Positions 15,474-24,652 are shown, numbered from the stretch's first letter. The stretch is DNA of 64,000 bases from CAMLIZ01 sp966212505 (GCA_966212505.1 CBIHRS010000003.1:62001-126000), one strand, 5' to 3'. Numbers and translations are program-made. The notes: generated from the sequence alone by a model not told the origin.

Positions 15474-17534
15474 TCACCAGATGCGGATGCGCTCGCCGCT
15501 GGGCTTGTACATGCCGTCGCCCGGCTTGGTGCCGAAGGCGTCGTGGAAGCCGTCGTTGTTGACGGCCGCGCCGTTGGCGCGGAATTCCGGCGGCGAGTGC
15601 GGATCGGTGGTCAGCAGCTGCAGCGCGCGCTCCTCGCGGGTCTTCTCGCGCCAGGCCTGCGACCAGCCGTAGAAGAAGCGCTGGTCGCCGGTGAGGCCAT
15701 CGATCACCGGCGCCGGCTTGCCGCCCAGCGAGAGGTGGTAGGCCTTGTAGGCGATCTGCAGGCCCGACAGGTCGGCGATGTTCTCGCCCAGCGTCAGCTT
15801 GCCGTTGAGGTGGTGGCCCGGCAGCGGCTCGTAGGCGTTGTACTGCGCCACTAGCTTCTCGCCCAGCGCATCGAAGGCCTTGCGGTCGGCCTCGGTCCAC
15901 CAGTTGTTCAGCTTGCCTTCGCCGTCGAACTGGCTGCCCTGGTCGTCGAAGCCGTGGCTGATCTCGTGGCCGATCACCGCGCCGATGGCGCCGTAGTTCA
16001 CCGCGTCGTCGGCGCCCATGTCGAAGAACGGCGGCTCGAGGATCGCCGCGGGGAACACGATCTCGTTGAAGCTCGGGTTGTAGTAGGCGTTCACCGTCTG
16101 CGGCGTCATGCCCCATTCGGTGCGGTCGACCGGCTTGCCGGCGCGCAGCGCATGGCGCTCGTATTCGAAGCGGCCGGCGCGCGCGGCGTTGCCGAAGGCG
16201 TCGCCCGCGCGCACCTCGAGCGCGGTGTAGTCGCGCCACTTGTCGGGGTAGCCGATCTTGGTCATGTACTTGCCGAGCTTGTCCTTCGCGCGGACCTTGG
16301 TCTCGGGGCTCATCCAGCTGAGCGCGTCGATCGACTGGCCGTAGGCCGACAGCAGGTTGGCCACCAGCTCCTGCATGCGGGCCTTGTAGGCCGGCGGGAA
16401 ATGCTTGGCCACGTACATCTGACCCACCGCCTCGCCCAGGGCGCCGTCGAGCGACTTGGTGGCCTTCTGCCAGCGCGGCTGCTCCTGCTGCAGGCCCTTG
16501 ATCGCCTTGCCGTGGAAGGCGAAGCTGGCCTCGCGGTATTCCTTCGGCAGCACGTCGGCGGCACCGTCGAGCAGGCGCACGCGCAGGTAAGTCTTCCAGG
16601 CCGGGATCGGGGTGTCCTTGACGATCTTGCCCACCGCGATGGCATAGCTGGGCTGCGAGACCGACAGGCGGTCGAGCGGCGGCAGCGCGGCGGCCTTGAA
16701 GAACACCGCCCAGTCGAGGCCCGGCGCCTTCTTCGCCAGCTCGGCCACGGTCATCGGGTTGTAGGTCTTCACCGCATCGCGGTTGTCGACCTTGGCCCAC
16801 TGCGCCTCGGCCAGGCGCTTTTCGAGGGCGAACACCGCCTTCGCGTTCTCGGCCGCCTTGGCATCGCCCGACAGGCGCAGCAGCGTTTCCACGTAGCCGA
16901 TGTAGGCCTCGCGCGCCTTGGCGAAGCGCGGGTCGTCCTTCAGGTAGTAGTCGCGGTCGGGCATGCCCAGCCCGTCCTGCCAGGTGAGCGCGCGGTTGAT
17001 GCCGGGCTCCTTGGGGTCGGCGTCGACCCAGGTGACGATCGGCGTGCCGGCGATGCCCTGCAGCCGGCCCATCAGCACCACGAGGTCGGCCTTGTTCTTC
17101 AGCGCATCGATCTGCGCGAACCAGGGCTTCACCGGCGCGAGGCCGGCCTTGTCGATGCCGGCCTCGTCCATGTAGCTGCGGTAGTAGTCGCCGATCTTCT
17201 GCTCGATGCCGCCGCTGGGCTTGCCGGCGGCGAGCTCTTCGACGAGCTTGCGCACCCGCTCGTCGGAGCGGTCGCGCAGCTGGATGAAGGTGCCGTAGTC
17301 GGCCTTGTCGGCCGGCATCGGCGTGTCCTTGATCCACTGGCCGTTGGCGGCCTTGAACAGATCATCCTGCGGGCGCACCGAGGCATCGAAGCCCGCGCGG
17401 TCGAGGCCGGCGTTGAGCGCGGCCGCCACGGCGGTGCCGGCCTGCGGCGGCTTGGCGATGGCGGAGGCCTGCTGTGCCAGCGCGAGGCCGGCGTGCAGGG
17501 ACAGGATCACACATGCGATAGGAGTGAGTTTCAT
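15474..17534 (-). CDS. M13-family zinc endopeptidase (neprilysin/PepO-like)
   Basis: Secreted zinc metalloendopeptidase that cuts oligopeptides. It has 686 residues with a signal peptide ending around A-L-A-Q (residue 21). Catalytic signatures are complete: substrate-binding N-A-Y-Y-N at 482-486, zinc site H-E-I-S-H at 523-527, and the third ligand in E-N-I-A-D at 584-588; the C-terminal R-I-W resembles the family's usual tail. It lies inside the dpp operon, between dppA and the extra binding proteins. That suggests it trims periplasmic oligopeptides to sizes the transporter can import; the role is inferred from position. Confidence 0.92.
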   Translation of the reverse strand: MKLTPIACVILSLHAGLALAQQASAIAKPPQAGTAVAAALNAGLDRAGFDASVRPQDDLFKAANGQWIKDTPMPADKADYGTFIQLRDRSDERVRKLVEELAAGKPSGGIEQKIGDYYRSYMDEAGIDKAGLAPVKPWFAQIDALKNKADLVVLMGRLQGIAGTPIVTWVDADPKEPGINRALTWQDGLGMPDRDYYLKDDPRFAKAREAYIGYVETLLRLSGDAKAAENAKAVFALEKRLAEAQWAKVDNRDAVKTYNPMTVAELAKKAPGLDWAVFFKAAALPPLDRLSVSQPSYAIAVGKIVKDTPIPAWKTYLRVRLLDGAADVLPKEYREASFAFHGKAIKGLQQEQPRWQKATKSLDGALGEAVGQMYVAKHFPPAYKARMQELVANLLSAYGQSIDALSWMSPETKVRAKDKLGKYMTKIGYPDKWRDYTALEVRAGDAFGNAARAGRFEYERHALRAGKPVDRTEWGMTPQTVNAYYNPSFNEIVFPAAILEPPFFDMGADDAVNYGAIGAVIGHEISHGFDDQGSQFDGEGKLNNWWTEADRKAFDALGEKLVAQYNAYEPLPGHHLNGKLTLGENIADLSGLQIAYKAYHLSLGGKPAPVIDGLTGDQRFFYGWSQAWREKTREERALQLLTTDPHSPPEFRANGAAVNNDGFHDAFGTKPGDGMYKPSGERIRIW

Positions 17535-17572
17535 GGCCTTTTGAGGTCTTGTGGACGCTGCTTGCAGCGGTA

Positions 17573-17610
17573 GCGAAAAACCCGGCCGTGTGGGCCGGGC
17601 ATCGCTTTTT
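17573..17610 (-). terminator. Intra-operon terminator downstream of dppA
   Basis: CCCGGCC and GGCCGGG (17581-17587 and 17593-17599) form a stem with a five-base loop, flanked by A/T runs on both sides, so it can work on either strand. On the minus strand it follows dppA by about 25 bases, with TTTTTCGC after the stem. Partial read-through would give more DppA than transporter. Confidence 0.8.
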
Positions 17611-17632
17611 GTCTTTTTTCAGGCTCGCGGGA

Positions 17633-19234
17633 TTACTTCAGGCTCACGCCGTAGAACTGCACCGACGCGAAGGGGCTCATCTTGTAGCCCTCGACGTTCT
17701 TCAGCACCGGCTGGTACACGACCGAGTGCGCCATCGGCACCCACGGCGCCTCGCGCTTGAACACCTCTTGTGCCTTCTCGTAGAGCTTGGTGCGCTCGGC
17801 CACGTTGGTGGTCTGGCGCGCCTTGGTGATCAGGCCGTCGAATTCGGGGTTGCACCACTGGCCGTAGTTGGAGCCGCCGACCGCGGCGCAGCTCAGCAGG
17901 TTGCCGACGAAGTTGTCGGGGTCGCCGTTGTCGCCGTTCCAGCCGAACATGCCGATGTCGCTCTCGCCCTGCTTGGCGCGCTTGAGGTACTCGGCCCACT
18001 CGTACTTCTGGATCTTGGCCTTGATGCCGATCTTGGCGAGGTCGCTCTGGATCAGCTCGGCAGCCTGCTGGCCGTTGGGGTTGTAGGGCCGCTGCACCGG
18101 CAGTGCCCACAGCGTGGTCTCGAAGCCGTTGGGGTAGCCGGCCTTGGCCAGCAGCGCCTTCGCCTTCTCAGGGTTGTATTCGTAGTCCTTCACCGACTTG
18201 TTGTACGACCACATCGTCGGTGGGATCGGGTTCACCGCCACCTGGCCCGCGCCCTGGTACACCGCATCGACCAGCGACTTCTTGTTGATCGCCATGTTGA
18301 TCGCACGGCGCACGTCCAGGTTGTCGAACGGCTTGTGCTTCACGTTGAGCGCCAGGTAGCCGACGTTGAGGCCGTTCTCCGACAGCAGCTTCACGTTGGG
18401 CGCCTTCTTCAGCACCTCCACCTCGGCCGGCTTCGGGTAGATCGACACATGGCATTCGCCTGCCTTGAGCTTCTGCACCCGCACCGCGGAGTCGATCGTG
18501 ATCGCGTAGATCAGGTTGTCGATCTTGGCCTTGCCGCGCCAGTAGTCGGGGTTGGCGGCATAGCGGATCTGCGAGTCCTTCTCGTAGCGCTTGAACACGA
18601 ACGGCCCGGTGCCCACCGGCTTGACGTTCAGCTCGTTGGCCGTGTTGGCCTTGAGCAGCTGGTCGCCGTATTCGGCCGAGTGGATGGAGGCGAAGTCCAT
18701 CGCCAGGTCGGCGAGGAAGGCGGCATCCACGCTCTTGAGCGTCATGCGCACCGTGAGCGGATCGACCTTCTCGACCTTGACCAGGTTGTTCGCCAGCCCG
18801 AGGTCATCCGCGTATTCGAACGAGGGCGTGGGCGACGTGGCCTTGTTGAACGGGTGCTCCTTGTTGAGCATGCGCTCGAAGGTGAACAGCACGTCGTCGG
18901 CGTTGAACTCGCGCGTGGGCTTGAAGTATTCGGTGGTGTGGAACTTGACGCCCTTGCGCAGGTGGAAGGTGTAGGTCAGGCCGTCGGCGCTGATCTCCCA
19001 CTTGTCGGCGAGGCCCGGCACGATGCGGGTGCCGCCGATCTCGAACTCGACCAGCCGGTTGAAGATCGGCTGCGAGCTGGCGTTGAAGGTCGTGCCTGCC
19101 GTGTAGCGCGAAGGGTCGAAGCCCTCGGGGCTGCCTTCGGAGCAGTAGATCAGCGTGGTCGCTGCCTGCGCACCCACCATCGTGAGCGCGGACAGAGCGA
19201 ACGCCAGGGTATGACGTGTCTTGAGTGTCTTCAT
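17633..19234 (-). CDS. dppA: Dipeptide-binding protein DppA
   Basis: Periplasmic dipeptide-binding protein, 533 residues from the ATG at 19234; the frame reaches 19300 but the 22 extra residues precede the signal peptide. The mature start T-L-I-Y-C-S-E-G-S-P-E-G-F-D, the L-N-V-G-Y-L-A-L-N segment, P-P-T-M-W-S-Y-N and V-Q-R-P-Y-N-P-N-G-Q closely match E. coli DppA as I recall it. This makes it the true orthologue, in contrast to the three downstream paralogues, which lack the VQRPYNPN block. First gene of the operon with its own terminator. Confidence 0.93.
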   Translation of the reverse strand: MKTLKTRHTLAFALSALTMVGAQAATTLIYCSEGSPEGFDPSRYTAGTTFNASSQPIFNRLVEFEIGGTRIVPGLADKWEISADGLTYTFHLRKGVKFHTTEYFKPTREFNADDVLFTFERMLNKEHPFNKATSPTPSFEYADDLGLANNLVKVEKVDPLTVRMTLKSVDAAFLADLAMDFASIHSAEYGDQLLKANTANELNVKPVGTGPFVFKRYEKDSQIRYAANPDYWRGKAKIDNLIYAITIDSAVRVQKLKAGECHVSIYPKPAEVEVLKKAPNVKLLSENGLNVGYLALNVKHKPFDNLDVRRAINMAINKKSLVDAVYQGAGQVAVNPIPPTMWSYNKSVKDYEYNPEKAKALLAKAGYPNGFETTLWALPVQRPYNPNGQQAAELIQSDLAKIGIKAKIQKYEWAEYLKRAKQGESDIGMFGWNGDNGDPDNFVGNLLSCAAVGGSNYGQWCNPEFDGLITKARQTTNVAERTKLYEKAQEVFKREAPWVPMAHSVVYQPVLKNVEGYKMSPFASVQFYGVSLK

Positions 19235-19272
19235 GTACTGGGGCCACCTTGTGGATGACAACGAGTCGGGCG

Positions 19273-19300
19273 AGTCTATGGCAATTGCGCGCCGCATCAA
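19273..19300 (-). promoter_or_regulatory. Candidate dppA promoter
   Basis: On the minus strand TTGATG (19295-19300) and TAGACT (19273-19278) are 16 bases apart, about 40 bases before the dppA ATG. The hexamers match sigma-70 consensus at four to five positions each. Confidence 0.45.
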
Positions 19301-19578
19301 TGGTGGTAAGCACGAGGTGTGCTCACTTGTCTAGGCAGGTCTCCCCAGAGTGAAAACCCCAATCTCTCCGGGATTACCCATGCGTCAACGTGGTGCGGCG
19401 GCGCCCCGCCGACGGGCGCTTGTGCGTATCGGAAGGTAAGCACGGTGTCGCGACCCCCCACTATTGGGGGAGTGCAGTGGCAATCCCGTAGACGGTCGGC
19501 GAACCGAGGATTACCGTGCGTCCTCCGCCCGAACTGGGCGAATAAGCCATTTCCTCGCCGCCTCACAAAGGATCTGCC
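19301..19578. other. Non-coding divergent region between dppA and the subtilisin gene
   Basis: No convincing gene. It holds a 10-bp direct repeat GGTAAGCACG (19305-19314 and 19435-19444), and a small hairpin CCCCCA-CTAT-TGGGGG (19455-19470). These could be regulatory but nothing shows for which gene. A good ribosome-binding site (AAAGGA) precedes the peptidase ATG at 19579. Confidence 0.4.
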
Positions 19579-21798
19579 ATGGAGCCGAGAACCGTTTCCC
19601 TTCGTCCGACCGCGATCGCTGCCGCGGTGATGCTGTGTGCCGCATTGGGCGCGGGCTGGATGCCCGTCCAGGCCGCGCCGACCGGCCAGAACAGCGATTC
19701 GACGGCCGCCCGGCCGACGCAGGACACCGGGTATGCGCTGGTGCAGCTCAATGGCGAATCGCTGGCCACGTATGTGAAGACCCGCCCGGCCAAGGGCAAG
19801 AAGATCGATTTCAGCAACAGCACGGTCAAGGCCTACCGCGCCCAGCTGTCGGGGCTGCGCAACGACTACAAGGCCTGGCTGCGCAACAACGTGCCCGGCG
19901 CGCAGGTCACGGGCGAGTTCGACATCTCGCTGAACGCCGTGGCGGTCAAGCTCAACGGCGCCACGCTGGCCCAGGTGTCCAACACCTCGATGGTCAAGCT
20001 GGCGCAGTACCAGGGCCTCTACTACCCGAACGCGATCGACCCCGACCTCAACCTGATCGAGGCACCGGCGGCCTGGGCGCAGGCCGGCAGCGCCGCCAAT
20101 GCGGGCGAAGGCGTCAAGGTCGCGATCATCGACACCGGCGTCGATTTCGCGCACCCCTGCTTCAGCGATGCGGGCTACCCCGCGCAGACGCAGCTGGGCG
20201 ACAGGCGCTTCACCAACAACAAGGTGATCGTCGCCAAGGTGTTCAACAACAAGACGCCGTCGCGCGGCTACACCGCCGAGGCGATCGGCGCGCACGGCAC
20301 GCACGTGGCGGGCACGGTGGCCTGCAACGCCAACACGCCGGCCACGGTCGATGGCGTGAGCATCCCCTACGGCATCTCCGGCGTGGCGCCGCGCGCGCTG
20401 CTCGGCGCCTACAACATCTTCCCGAACGACATCGCCAATGCGCGTTCGGAGGACATCCTGAACGCGCTGGAAGCGGCCTATGCCGACGGCATGGACATCG
20501 CCAACATGAGCCTGGGTGGCGGCGCGCACGGCATCCAGGATCTGCTGACGGTGGCGGTCGACAACCTCGACCGCGCCAACATGGTGGTCGCCATCGCCAA
20601 CGGCAACGAAGGCCCGGGCTACCGCACCGTGGGCTCGCCCGGCTCGGCGGCCCGCGCGCTGTCGGCCGGCGCCAGCTCGGTGGGGCATTCGCTGGTGTCC
20701 ATCCTCACCGTCAACGGCACGAGCTACGAAGGGGTGAAGGGCGAGTTCGGCAACGTGCCGGCCGGCGGGCTGACCGCACCGCTGGGCGTGGTGGCCGATG
20801 CCGCCAGCCCCTTCGGCGGCCTGTCGGATGCCTGCTCGCCGCTGCCCAACAGCAGCCTCACCGGCAGGATCGCGCTGATCTCGCGCGGCACCTGCGACTT
20901 CACGGTGAAGCTGCTCAATGCGCAGAACGCCGGCGCAGTGGGCGCGATCGTCGTCAACCGGGTCGATGGCGATCCCTCGGTGATGGGGCAGAACGGCGAT
21001 GCGACCGAGCCGACGATCCCCGCCTTCATGGTGGCGCTGTCGGCCCGCGGCGCACTGATGGCGGCCGACGGCCAGGCGGCCACGCTGCCCGACAAGTCGA
21101 CCTACGTGTACAAGCCCTCGCGCAACGACATCGTGGCCGACTTCACCAGCTGGGGTCCGACGGATGTCGACTTCCGCGTCAAGCCCGACGTAATGGCGCC
21201 GGGCGTCAACGTGCTGTCGTCGATCCCGCAGCGCTATTGCGGCGGCGCGCCGTGCTTCGCGTTCTTCAACGGCACCTCGATGGCCACGCCGCACCTCGCC
21301 GGCTCGGCCGCCATCGTGCGGCAGCAGCACCCGACCTGGAGCGCGGCCGACGTGCGCTCGGCGATCGTCAACACCGCGGTCACCGGCGTCGTGAAGAACC
21401 CTGACGGTAGCCTAGTGACCGACGTCAACATCGTCGGCGCCGGCCGCGAAGACCTGCTGTTGGCGGTGAATGCCAAGGTCACGCTCGACCCGGTGAGCTT
21501 GAGCTTCGGCGCCGTGCCCTCGGGCAGCGGCCAGACGCGCAGCCTTGCGATCACGCTCACCAACGTGAGCGGCGCGTCGCAGACCTACTCGTTCGCGATC
21601 ACCTCGCCCAGCGGCGCCGGCGTGAGCTACAGCGTTTCGACGCCCAGCCTCACGCTGGCCGCCGGCGCGAGCGGCACGGTGACGGTGAACGCGGCCGAGG
21701 CCGTGGGTGCCGCCACCGGCGGCAAGCAGGCCACGCTGCAGGTGAGCGCCGGCGGTGCGCCGGTAGCGCACGCGGTGCTGTACACGCTCGTGAAATGA
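19579..21798 (+). CDS. Secreted subtilisin-family (S8) serine protease with PA domain
   Basis: Exported serine endopeptidase of 739 residues. Signal peptide to about residue 33 (P-V-Q-A-A), a prodomain-like region at 40-150, then the S8 catalytic domain: Asp185 in A-I-I-D-T-G-V-D, His239 in H-G-T-H-V-A-G-T, Ser567 in N-G-T-S-M-A-T-P, and an oxyanion Asn near 341-343. A protease-associated (PA) insert (S-L-T-G-R-I-A-L-I-S-R-G-T-C-D-F) lies between roughly 395 and 505, as in lactocepin-like and plant subtilases. The last 130 residues form a beta-rich Fn3/choice-of-anchor-like tail. Cys residues in C-G-G-A-P-C may form a disulfide. Monocistronic with its own terminator; possibly feeds peptides to the divergent dpp operon. 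Confidence 0.92.
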   Translation: MEPRTVSLRPTAIAAAVMLCAALGAGWMPVQAAPTGQNSDSTAARPTQDTGYALVQLNGESLATYVKTRPAKGKKIDFSNSTVKAYRAQLSGLRNDYKAWLRNNVPGAQVTGEFDISLNAVAVKLNGATLAQVSNTSMVKLAQYQGLYYPNAIDPDLNLIEAPAAWAQAGSAANAGEGVKVAIIDTGVDFAHPCFSDAGYPAQTQLGDRRFTNNKVIVAKVFNNKTPSRGYTAEAIGAHGTHVAGTVACNANTPATVDGVSIPYGISGVAPRALLGAYNIFPNDIANARSEDILNALEAAYADGMDIANMSLGGGAHGIQDLLTVAVDNLDRANMVVAIANGNEGPGYRTVGSPGSAARALSAGASSVGHSLVSILTVNGTSYEGVKGEFGNVPAGGLTAPLGVVADAASPFGGLSDACSPLPNSSLTGRIALISRGTCDFTVKLLNAQNAGAVGAIVVNRVDGDPSVMGQNGDATEPTIPAFMVALSARGALMAADGQAATLPDKSTYVYKPSRNDIVADFTSWGPTDVDFRVKPDVMAPGVNVLSSIPQRYCGGAPCFAFFNGTSMATPHLAGSAAIVRQQHPTWSAADVRSAIVNTAVTGVVKNPDGSLVTDVNIVGAGREDLLLAVNAKVTLDPVSLSFGAVPSGSGQTRSLAITLTNVSGASQTYSFAITSPSGAGVSYSVSTPSLTLAAGASGTVTVNAAEAVGAATGGKQATLQVSAGGAPVAHAVLYTLVK

Positions 21799-21837
21799 GC
21801 GCAGAGCGCGGCATCTGCCGCGCTTGACCGAAGGCAA

Positions 21838-21892
21838 AAGCCCCAGGATGGGGCATGAACTCGGGCCGCCACTGACAATGGCGGCCTTTTTC
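21838..21892 (+). terminator. Terminator after the subtilisin gene
   Basis: A perfect 8-bp stem GGCCGCCA/TGGCGGCC (21864-21871 and 21879-21886) with a 7-base loop is followed by TTTTT. A smaller hairpin (GCCCC/GGGGC) lies just upstream. Confidence 0.85.
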
Positions 21893-21914
21893 GTTCCTGC
21901 CGTCCGCGTTGGCC

Positions 21915-23087
21915 ATGTCGTCCGTTCCGCCGCCCAGCCTGTCCACCCCCGCCGCCTCGGAGCGCCGAGCGTGGCTGCGCGAGTTCTGGCCCGGCCGGAT
22001 GCAGGTGAATGCCCGCGAGCGCTGGCGCGCGGCGATCGGCGCGCTGCTGGGCATCGGCCTCACCGCGCTGGTGTGCCGGCTGTTCGGCCTTGCCGGCGTG
22101 CCCTGGCTGGTGGCGCCTATCGGCGCGAGCGCGGTGCTGGTGTTCGCGGTGCCGGCCAGCCCGCTCGCGCAACCGTGGTCGGTGGTGGGCGGCAACACGC
22201 TGTCGGCGCTGGTGGGCATCGCCTGCATGCATGCCTTGGGCGCCACGCCGGCGGCGGCTGCGCTGGCCGTGGCCACCGCGATCGGCCTGATGTTCGCGCT
22301 GCGCTGCCTGCATCCACCCGGCGGGGCGGCGGCGCTGCTCACGGTGATGGCCGGCGTGACCGACTTCCACTTCGCGCTGTTCCCGGTGCTGGCCAATTCG
22401 CTGCTGCTGGTGTCGGTGGGCATGGCCTACAACAACCTCACCGGCCGGCGCTATCCGCACGGCCAGCGCGTGCAGCCGGCCGCGCCCGGCCCGCGCAGCC
22501 ATGGCTTTGCCGAGGCCGACCTCGATGCGGTGCTGGCGCGCTACAACCAGGTGCTGGACGTGCCGCGCGACGACCTGCAGAACCTGCTCGAGCAGGCCGA
22601 GCTGCTGGGCTATCGGCGACGCCTGGGCGAGATCCGCTGCGCCGACATCATGTCGACCGACCTGGCGACGGTGGAATACGGCACGCCGCTGCAGGAGGCC
22701 TGGTCGCTGCTGCGCCGGCGCCGCATCAAGGCACTGCCGGTGGTTGACGGCGCCTACCGGATCATCGGCATCCTGACGCTCAACGACTTCATGCGCCATG
22801 CCGAGCTCGACCTGCACCACGGCTTCGACGAGCGGCTGCGCCGCCTGATCCGCTGGAGCCCGACCTCGCATTCCGACAAGCCCGAGGTGGTGGGCCAGAT
22901 CATGACGCGGCAGGTGCGCGTGGCCAGTGCCGACCGCCACATCGCCGAGCTGGTGCCGCTGTTCTCGGCCACCGGCCACCACCACATCCCGATCCTCGGC
23001 GAGCGCGAGAAGCTGGTGGGCATCATCACCCAGTCGGACCTGGTGCGGGCGCTGTGCCACACCGACGACGTGTTGACGGCTCAGTAA
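21915..23087 (+). CDS. HPP-family membrane protein with two CBS domains
   Basis: About 390 residues. The N-terminal half is an HPP domain: four membrane segments between about 40 and 165 and the R-C-L-H-P-P-G-G-A-A motif that names the family; some relatives transport nitrite. The C-terminal half carries two CBS modules, one from A-D-I-M-S-T-D-L-A-T to L-N-D-F-M-R and one from V-G-Q-I-M-T-R-Q-V to Q-S-D-L-V-R-A, which usually sense adenine nucleotides. ATG 21915 is chosen over the TTG at 21909. No ribosome-binding site is obvious. The substrate is unknown. Confidence 0.85.
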   Translation: MSSVPPPSLSTPAASERRAWLREFWPGRMQVNARERWRAAIGALLGIGLTALVCRLFGLAGVPWLVAPIGASAVLVFAVPASPLAQPWSVVGGNTLSALVGIACMHALGATPAAAALAVATAIGLMFALRCLHPPGGAAALLTVMAGVTDFHFALFPVLANSLLLVSVGMAYNNLTGRRYPHGQRVQPAAPGPRSHGFAEADLDAVLARYNQVLDVPRDDLQNLLEQAELLGYRRRLGEIRCADIMSTDLATVEYGTPLQEAWSLLRRRRIKALPVVDGAYRIIGILTLNDFMRHAELDLHHGFDERLRRLIRWSPTSHSDKPEVVGQIMTRQVRVASADRHIAELVPLFSATGHHHIPILGEREKLVGIITQSDLVRALCHTDDVLTAQ

Positions 23088-23225
23088 ACACTCTTTACCA
23101 TCGCGGCCTCGCCATCGTGGAGGCCATCATGAAGATCGATCAGCACCTGGAATTCGTGTGATGCGGAGCATGCACATGACGCCGAAAGTGACTGATCCAC
23201 CTCTTGATGATGAAAGGGCCAGCGT

Positions 23226-23372
23226 ATGGCCAACCGCGAACAACGCAGCAACAAGGAAACGAAGAAGCCGAAGAAGAGCAGCGCACCGAACAAGCCGGTG
23301 ACTGCGGCGACGGTGCCGGCACCGATCACCACCGTGATCATCCGGGGGCCGAAGCAGCGGCAACAGCAGTGA
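23226..23372 (+). CDS. Small basic protein of 48 residues, unknown function
   Basis: ATG at 23226 has AAAGGG seven bases upstream. The product starts M-A-N-R-E-Q-R-S-N-K-E and is rich in Lys, Gln and Pro, with a hydrophobic middle (T-T-V-I-I-R). Short proteins with this N terminus recur in Burkholderiales genomes to my recollection, but no function is known to me. A strong terminator six bases after the stop supports a real transcript. A ten-codon frame (23130-23162) with its own ribosome-binding site lies just upstream; I do not call it. Confidence 0.7.
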   Translation: MANREQRSNKETKKPKKSSAPNKPVTAATVPAPITTVIIRGPKQRQQQ

Positions 23373-23377
23373 GCGTC

Positions 23378-23404
23378 AGGGCCTCGTGATCCGAGGCCCT
23401 TTTT
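23378..23404 (+). terminator. Terminator after the 48-residue protein gene
   Basis: AGGGCCTCG and CGAGGCCCT form a perfect 9-bp stem with a five-base loop and a T run. There is no T run on the minus strand, so it serves the plus-strand gene only. Confidence 0.9.
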
Positions 23405-23419
23405 GCGTGCGCTGCAGGC

Positions 23420-24652
23420 TCAATACAGGATCCGGCAGCGGATCGTCCCCGGGATCGTGCTCAGCTCTTCCAGCGCCACGTGGCTCGCGGTGGAGTCCAC
23501 GTCGATCACCACGTAGCCCACCTCTTCGTTGGTGCGCAGGTACTGCCCCGCGATGTTGATGCCCGCGGCGGAGAAGCGCTCGTTCACGCGCGCCATGATG
23601 CCGGGCACGTTGCGGTGGATGTGCAGCAGCCGGCAGCGGCCGGTGAGCTCGGGCAGCGCCACCTCGGGGAAGTTGACGGCCGACACGGTGGAGCCGTTGT
23701 CGGAGTAGCGCACCAGCTTGGCGGCCACCTCCTTGCCGATGTTGGCCTGCGCCTCGGCGGTGGAGCCGCCGATGTGCGGCGTGAGGATCACGTTGTCGAA
23801 GCGCACCAGCGGCGACTCGAAGCGCGAATCGTTGCCCTGCGGTTCGACCGGGAACACGTCGATCGCCGCCCCGGCGATGTGCTTGCGCTCCAGCGCATCG
23901 GTCAGCGCATCGATGTCGACCACCGTGCCGCGCGAGGCATTGATCAGGTGGCTGCCCGGCTTCATGCGTGCCAGCTGCGCGGCGCCGATCATGTTCATCG
24001 TCTGCGGCGTCTCGGGCACGTGCAGGCTCACCACGTCGGCCGCCTCCAGCAGCGCATCCAGCGTGGGCAGCTGGCGCGCGTTGCCCAGCGGCAGCTTGGC
24101 CTCCACGTCGTAGAACACCACCTGCATGCCCAGGTGCTCGGCCAGCACGCCGATCTGCGTGCCGATGTGGCCGTAGCCCACGATGCCCAGCGTCTTGCCG
24201 CGCACCTCGTACGAACCGGCCGCGCTCTTGACCCAGCCATGGCGGTGCAGGATCGCGTTCTTCTCGGGGATGCCGCGCATCAGCAGGATGATCTCGGCCA
24301 GCACCAGTTCGGCCACGCTGCGCGTGTTGGAGAACGGTGCGTTGAACACCGGGATGCCGCGCCGCATCGCGGCCTGCAGGTCGACCTGGTTGGTGCCGAT
24401 GCAGAAGCAGCCGATCGCGGCGAGCTTGTGCGCATGCTCGAGCACCAGCTCCGTGAGGTGCGTGCGGGAGCGGATGCCGACGAAGTGCGCGTCGCCGATC
24501 ACGCTCAGCAGCTCCTCGCCGGCCAGCGCCTTGGCCGAGGTGACGATCTGCGTGTAGCCCTCGGCATTGAGCGTCTCCACTGCGGACGGGTGGATGCCCT
24601 CGAGCAACACGAACTTGAGCTTCTCTTTTGGAACGGACAGTCGGTTTGGCAT
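23420..24652 (-). CDS. serA: D-3-phosphoglycerate dehydrogenase SerA
   Basis: First step of serine synthesis: oxidises 3-phosphoglycerate to phosphohydroxypyruvate with NAD. From ATG 24652 the protein is 410 residues, the same length as E. coli SerA. The NAD-binding loop G-I-V-G-Y-G-H-I-G-T, the catalytic Arg in N-A-S-R-G-T-V-V-D, and His in T-P-H-I-G-G-S-T are visible. A C-terminal ACT domain (about 335-410, starting near L-H-I-H-R-N-V-P-G) implies serine feedback inhibition. Monocistronic. Confidence 0.95.
   Translation of the reverse strand: MPNRLSVPKEKLKFVLLEGIHPSAVETLNAEGYTQIVTSAKALAGEELLSVIGDAHFVGIRSRTHLTELVLEHAHKLAAIGCFCIGTNQVDLQAAMRRGIPVFNAPFSNTRSVAELVLAEIILLMRGIPEKNAILHRHGWVKSAAGSYEVRGKTLGIVGYGHIGTQIGVLAEHLGMQVVFYDVEAKLPLGNARQLPTLDALLEAADVVSLHVPETPQTMNMIGAAQLARMKPGSHLINASRGTVVDIDALTDALERKHIAGAAIDVFPVEPQGNDSRFESPLVRFDNVILTPHIGGSTAEAQANIGKEVAAKLVRYSDNGSTVSAVNFPEVALPELTGRCRLLHIHRNVPGIMARVNERFSAAGINIAGQYLRTNEEVGYVVIDVDSTASHVALEELSTIPGTIRCRILY

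Noticed and set aside
10727..17534. Long plus-strand frames opposite the binding-protein and peptidase genes (for example 12277-13944 and 15954-17573)
   Set aside because: Repetitive His/Val/Arg/Gly composition without motifs; shadows of strongly supported minus-strand genes.
19297..21330. Minus-strand open frame of 677 codons opposite the subtilisin gene
   Set aside because: No domain or signal, biased composition, and the plus strand holds a complete catalytic triad in the same region.
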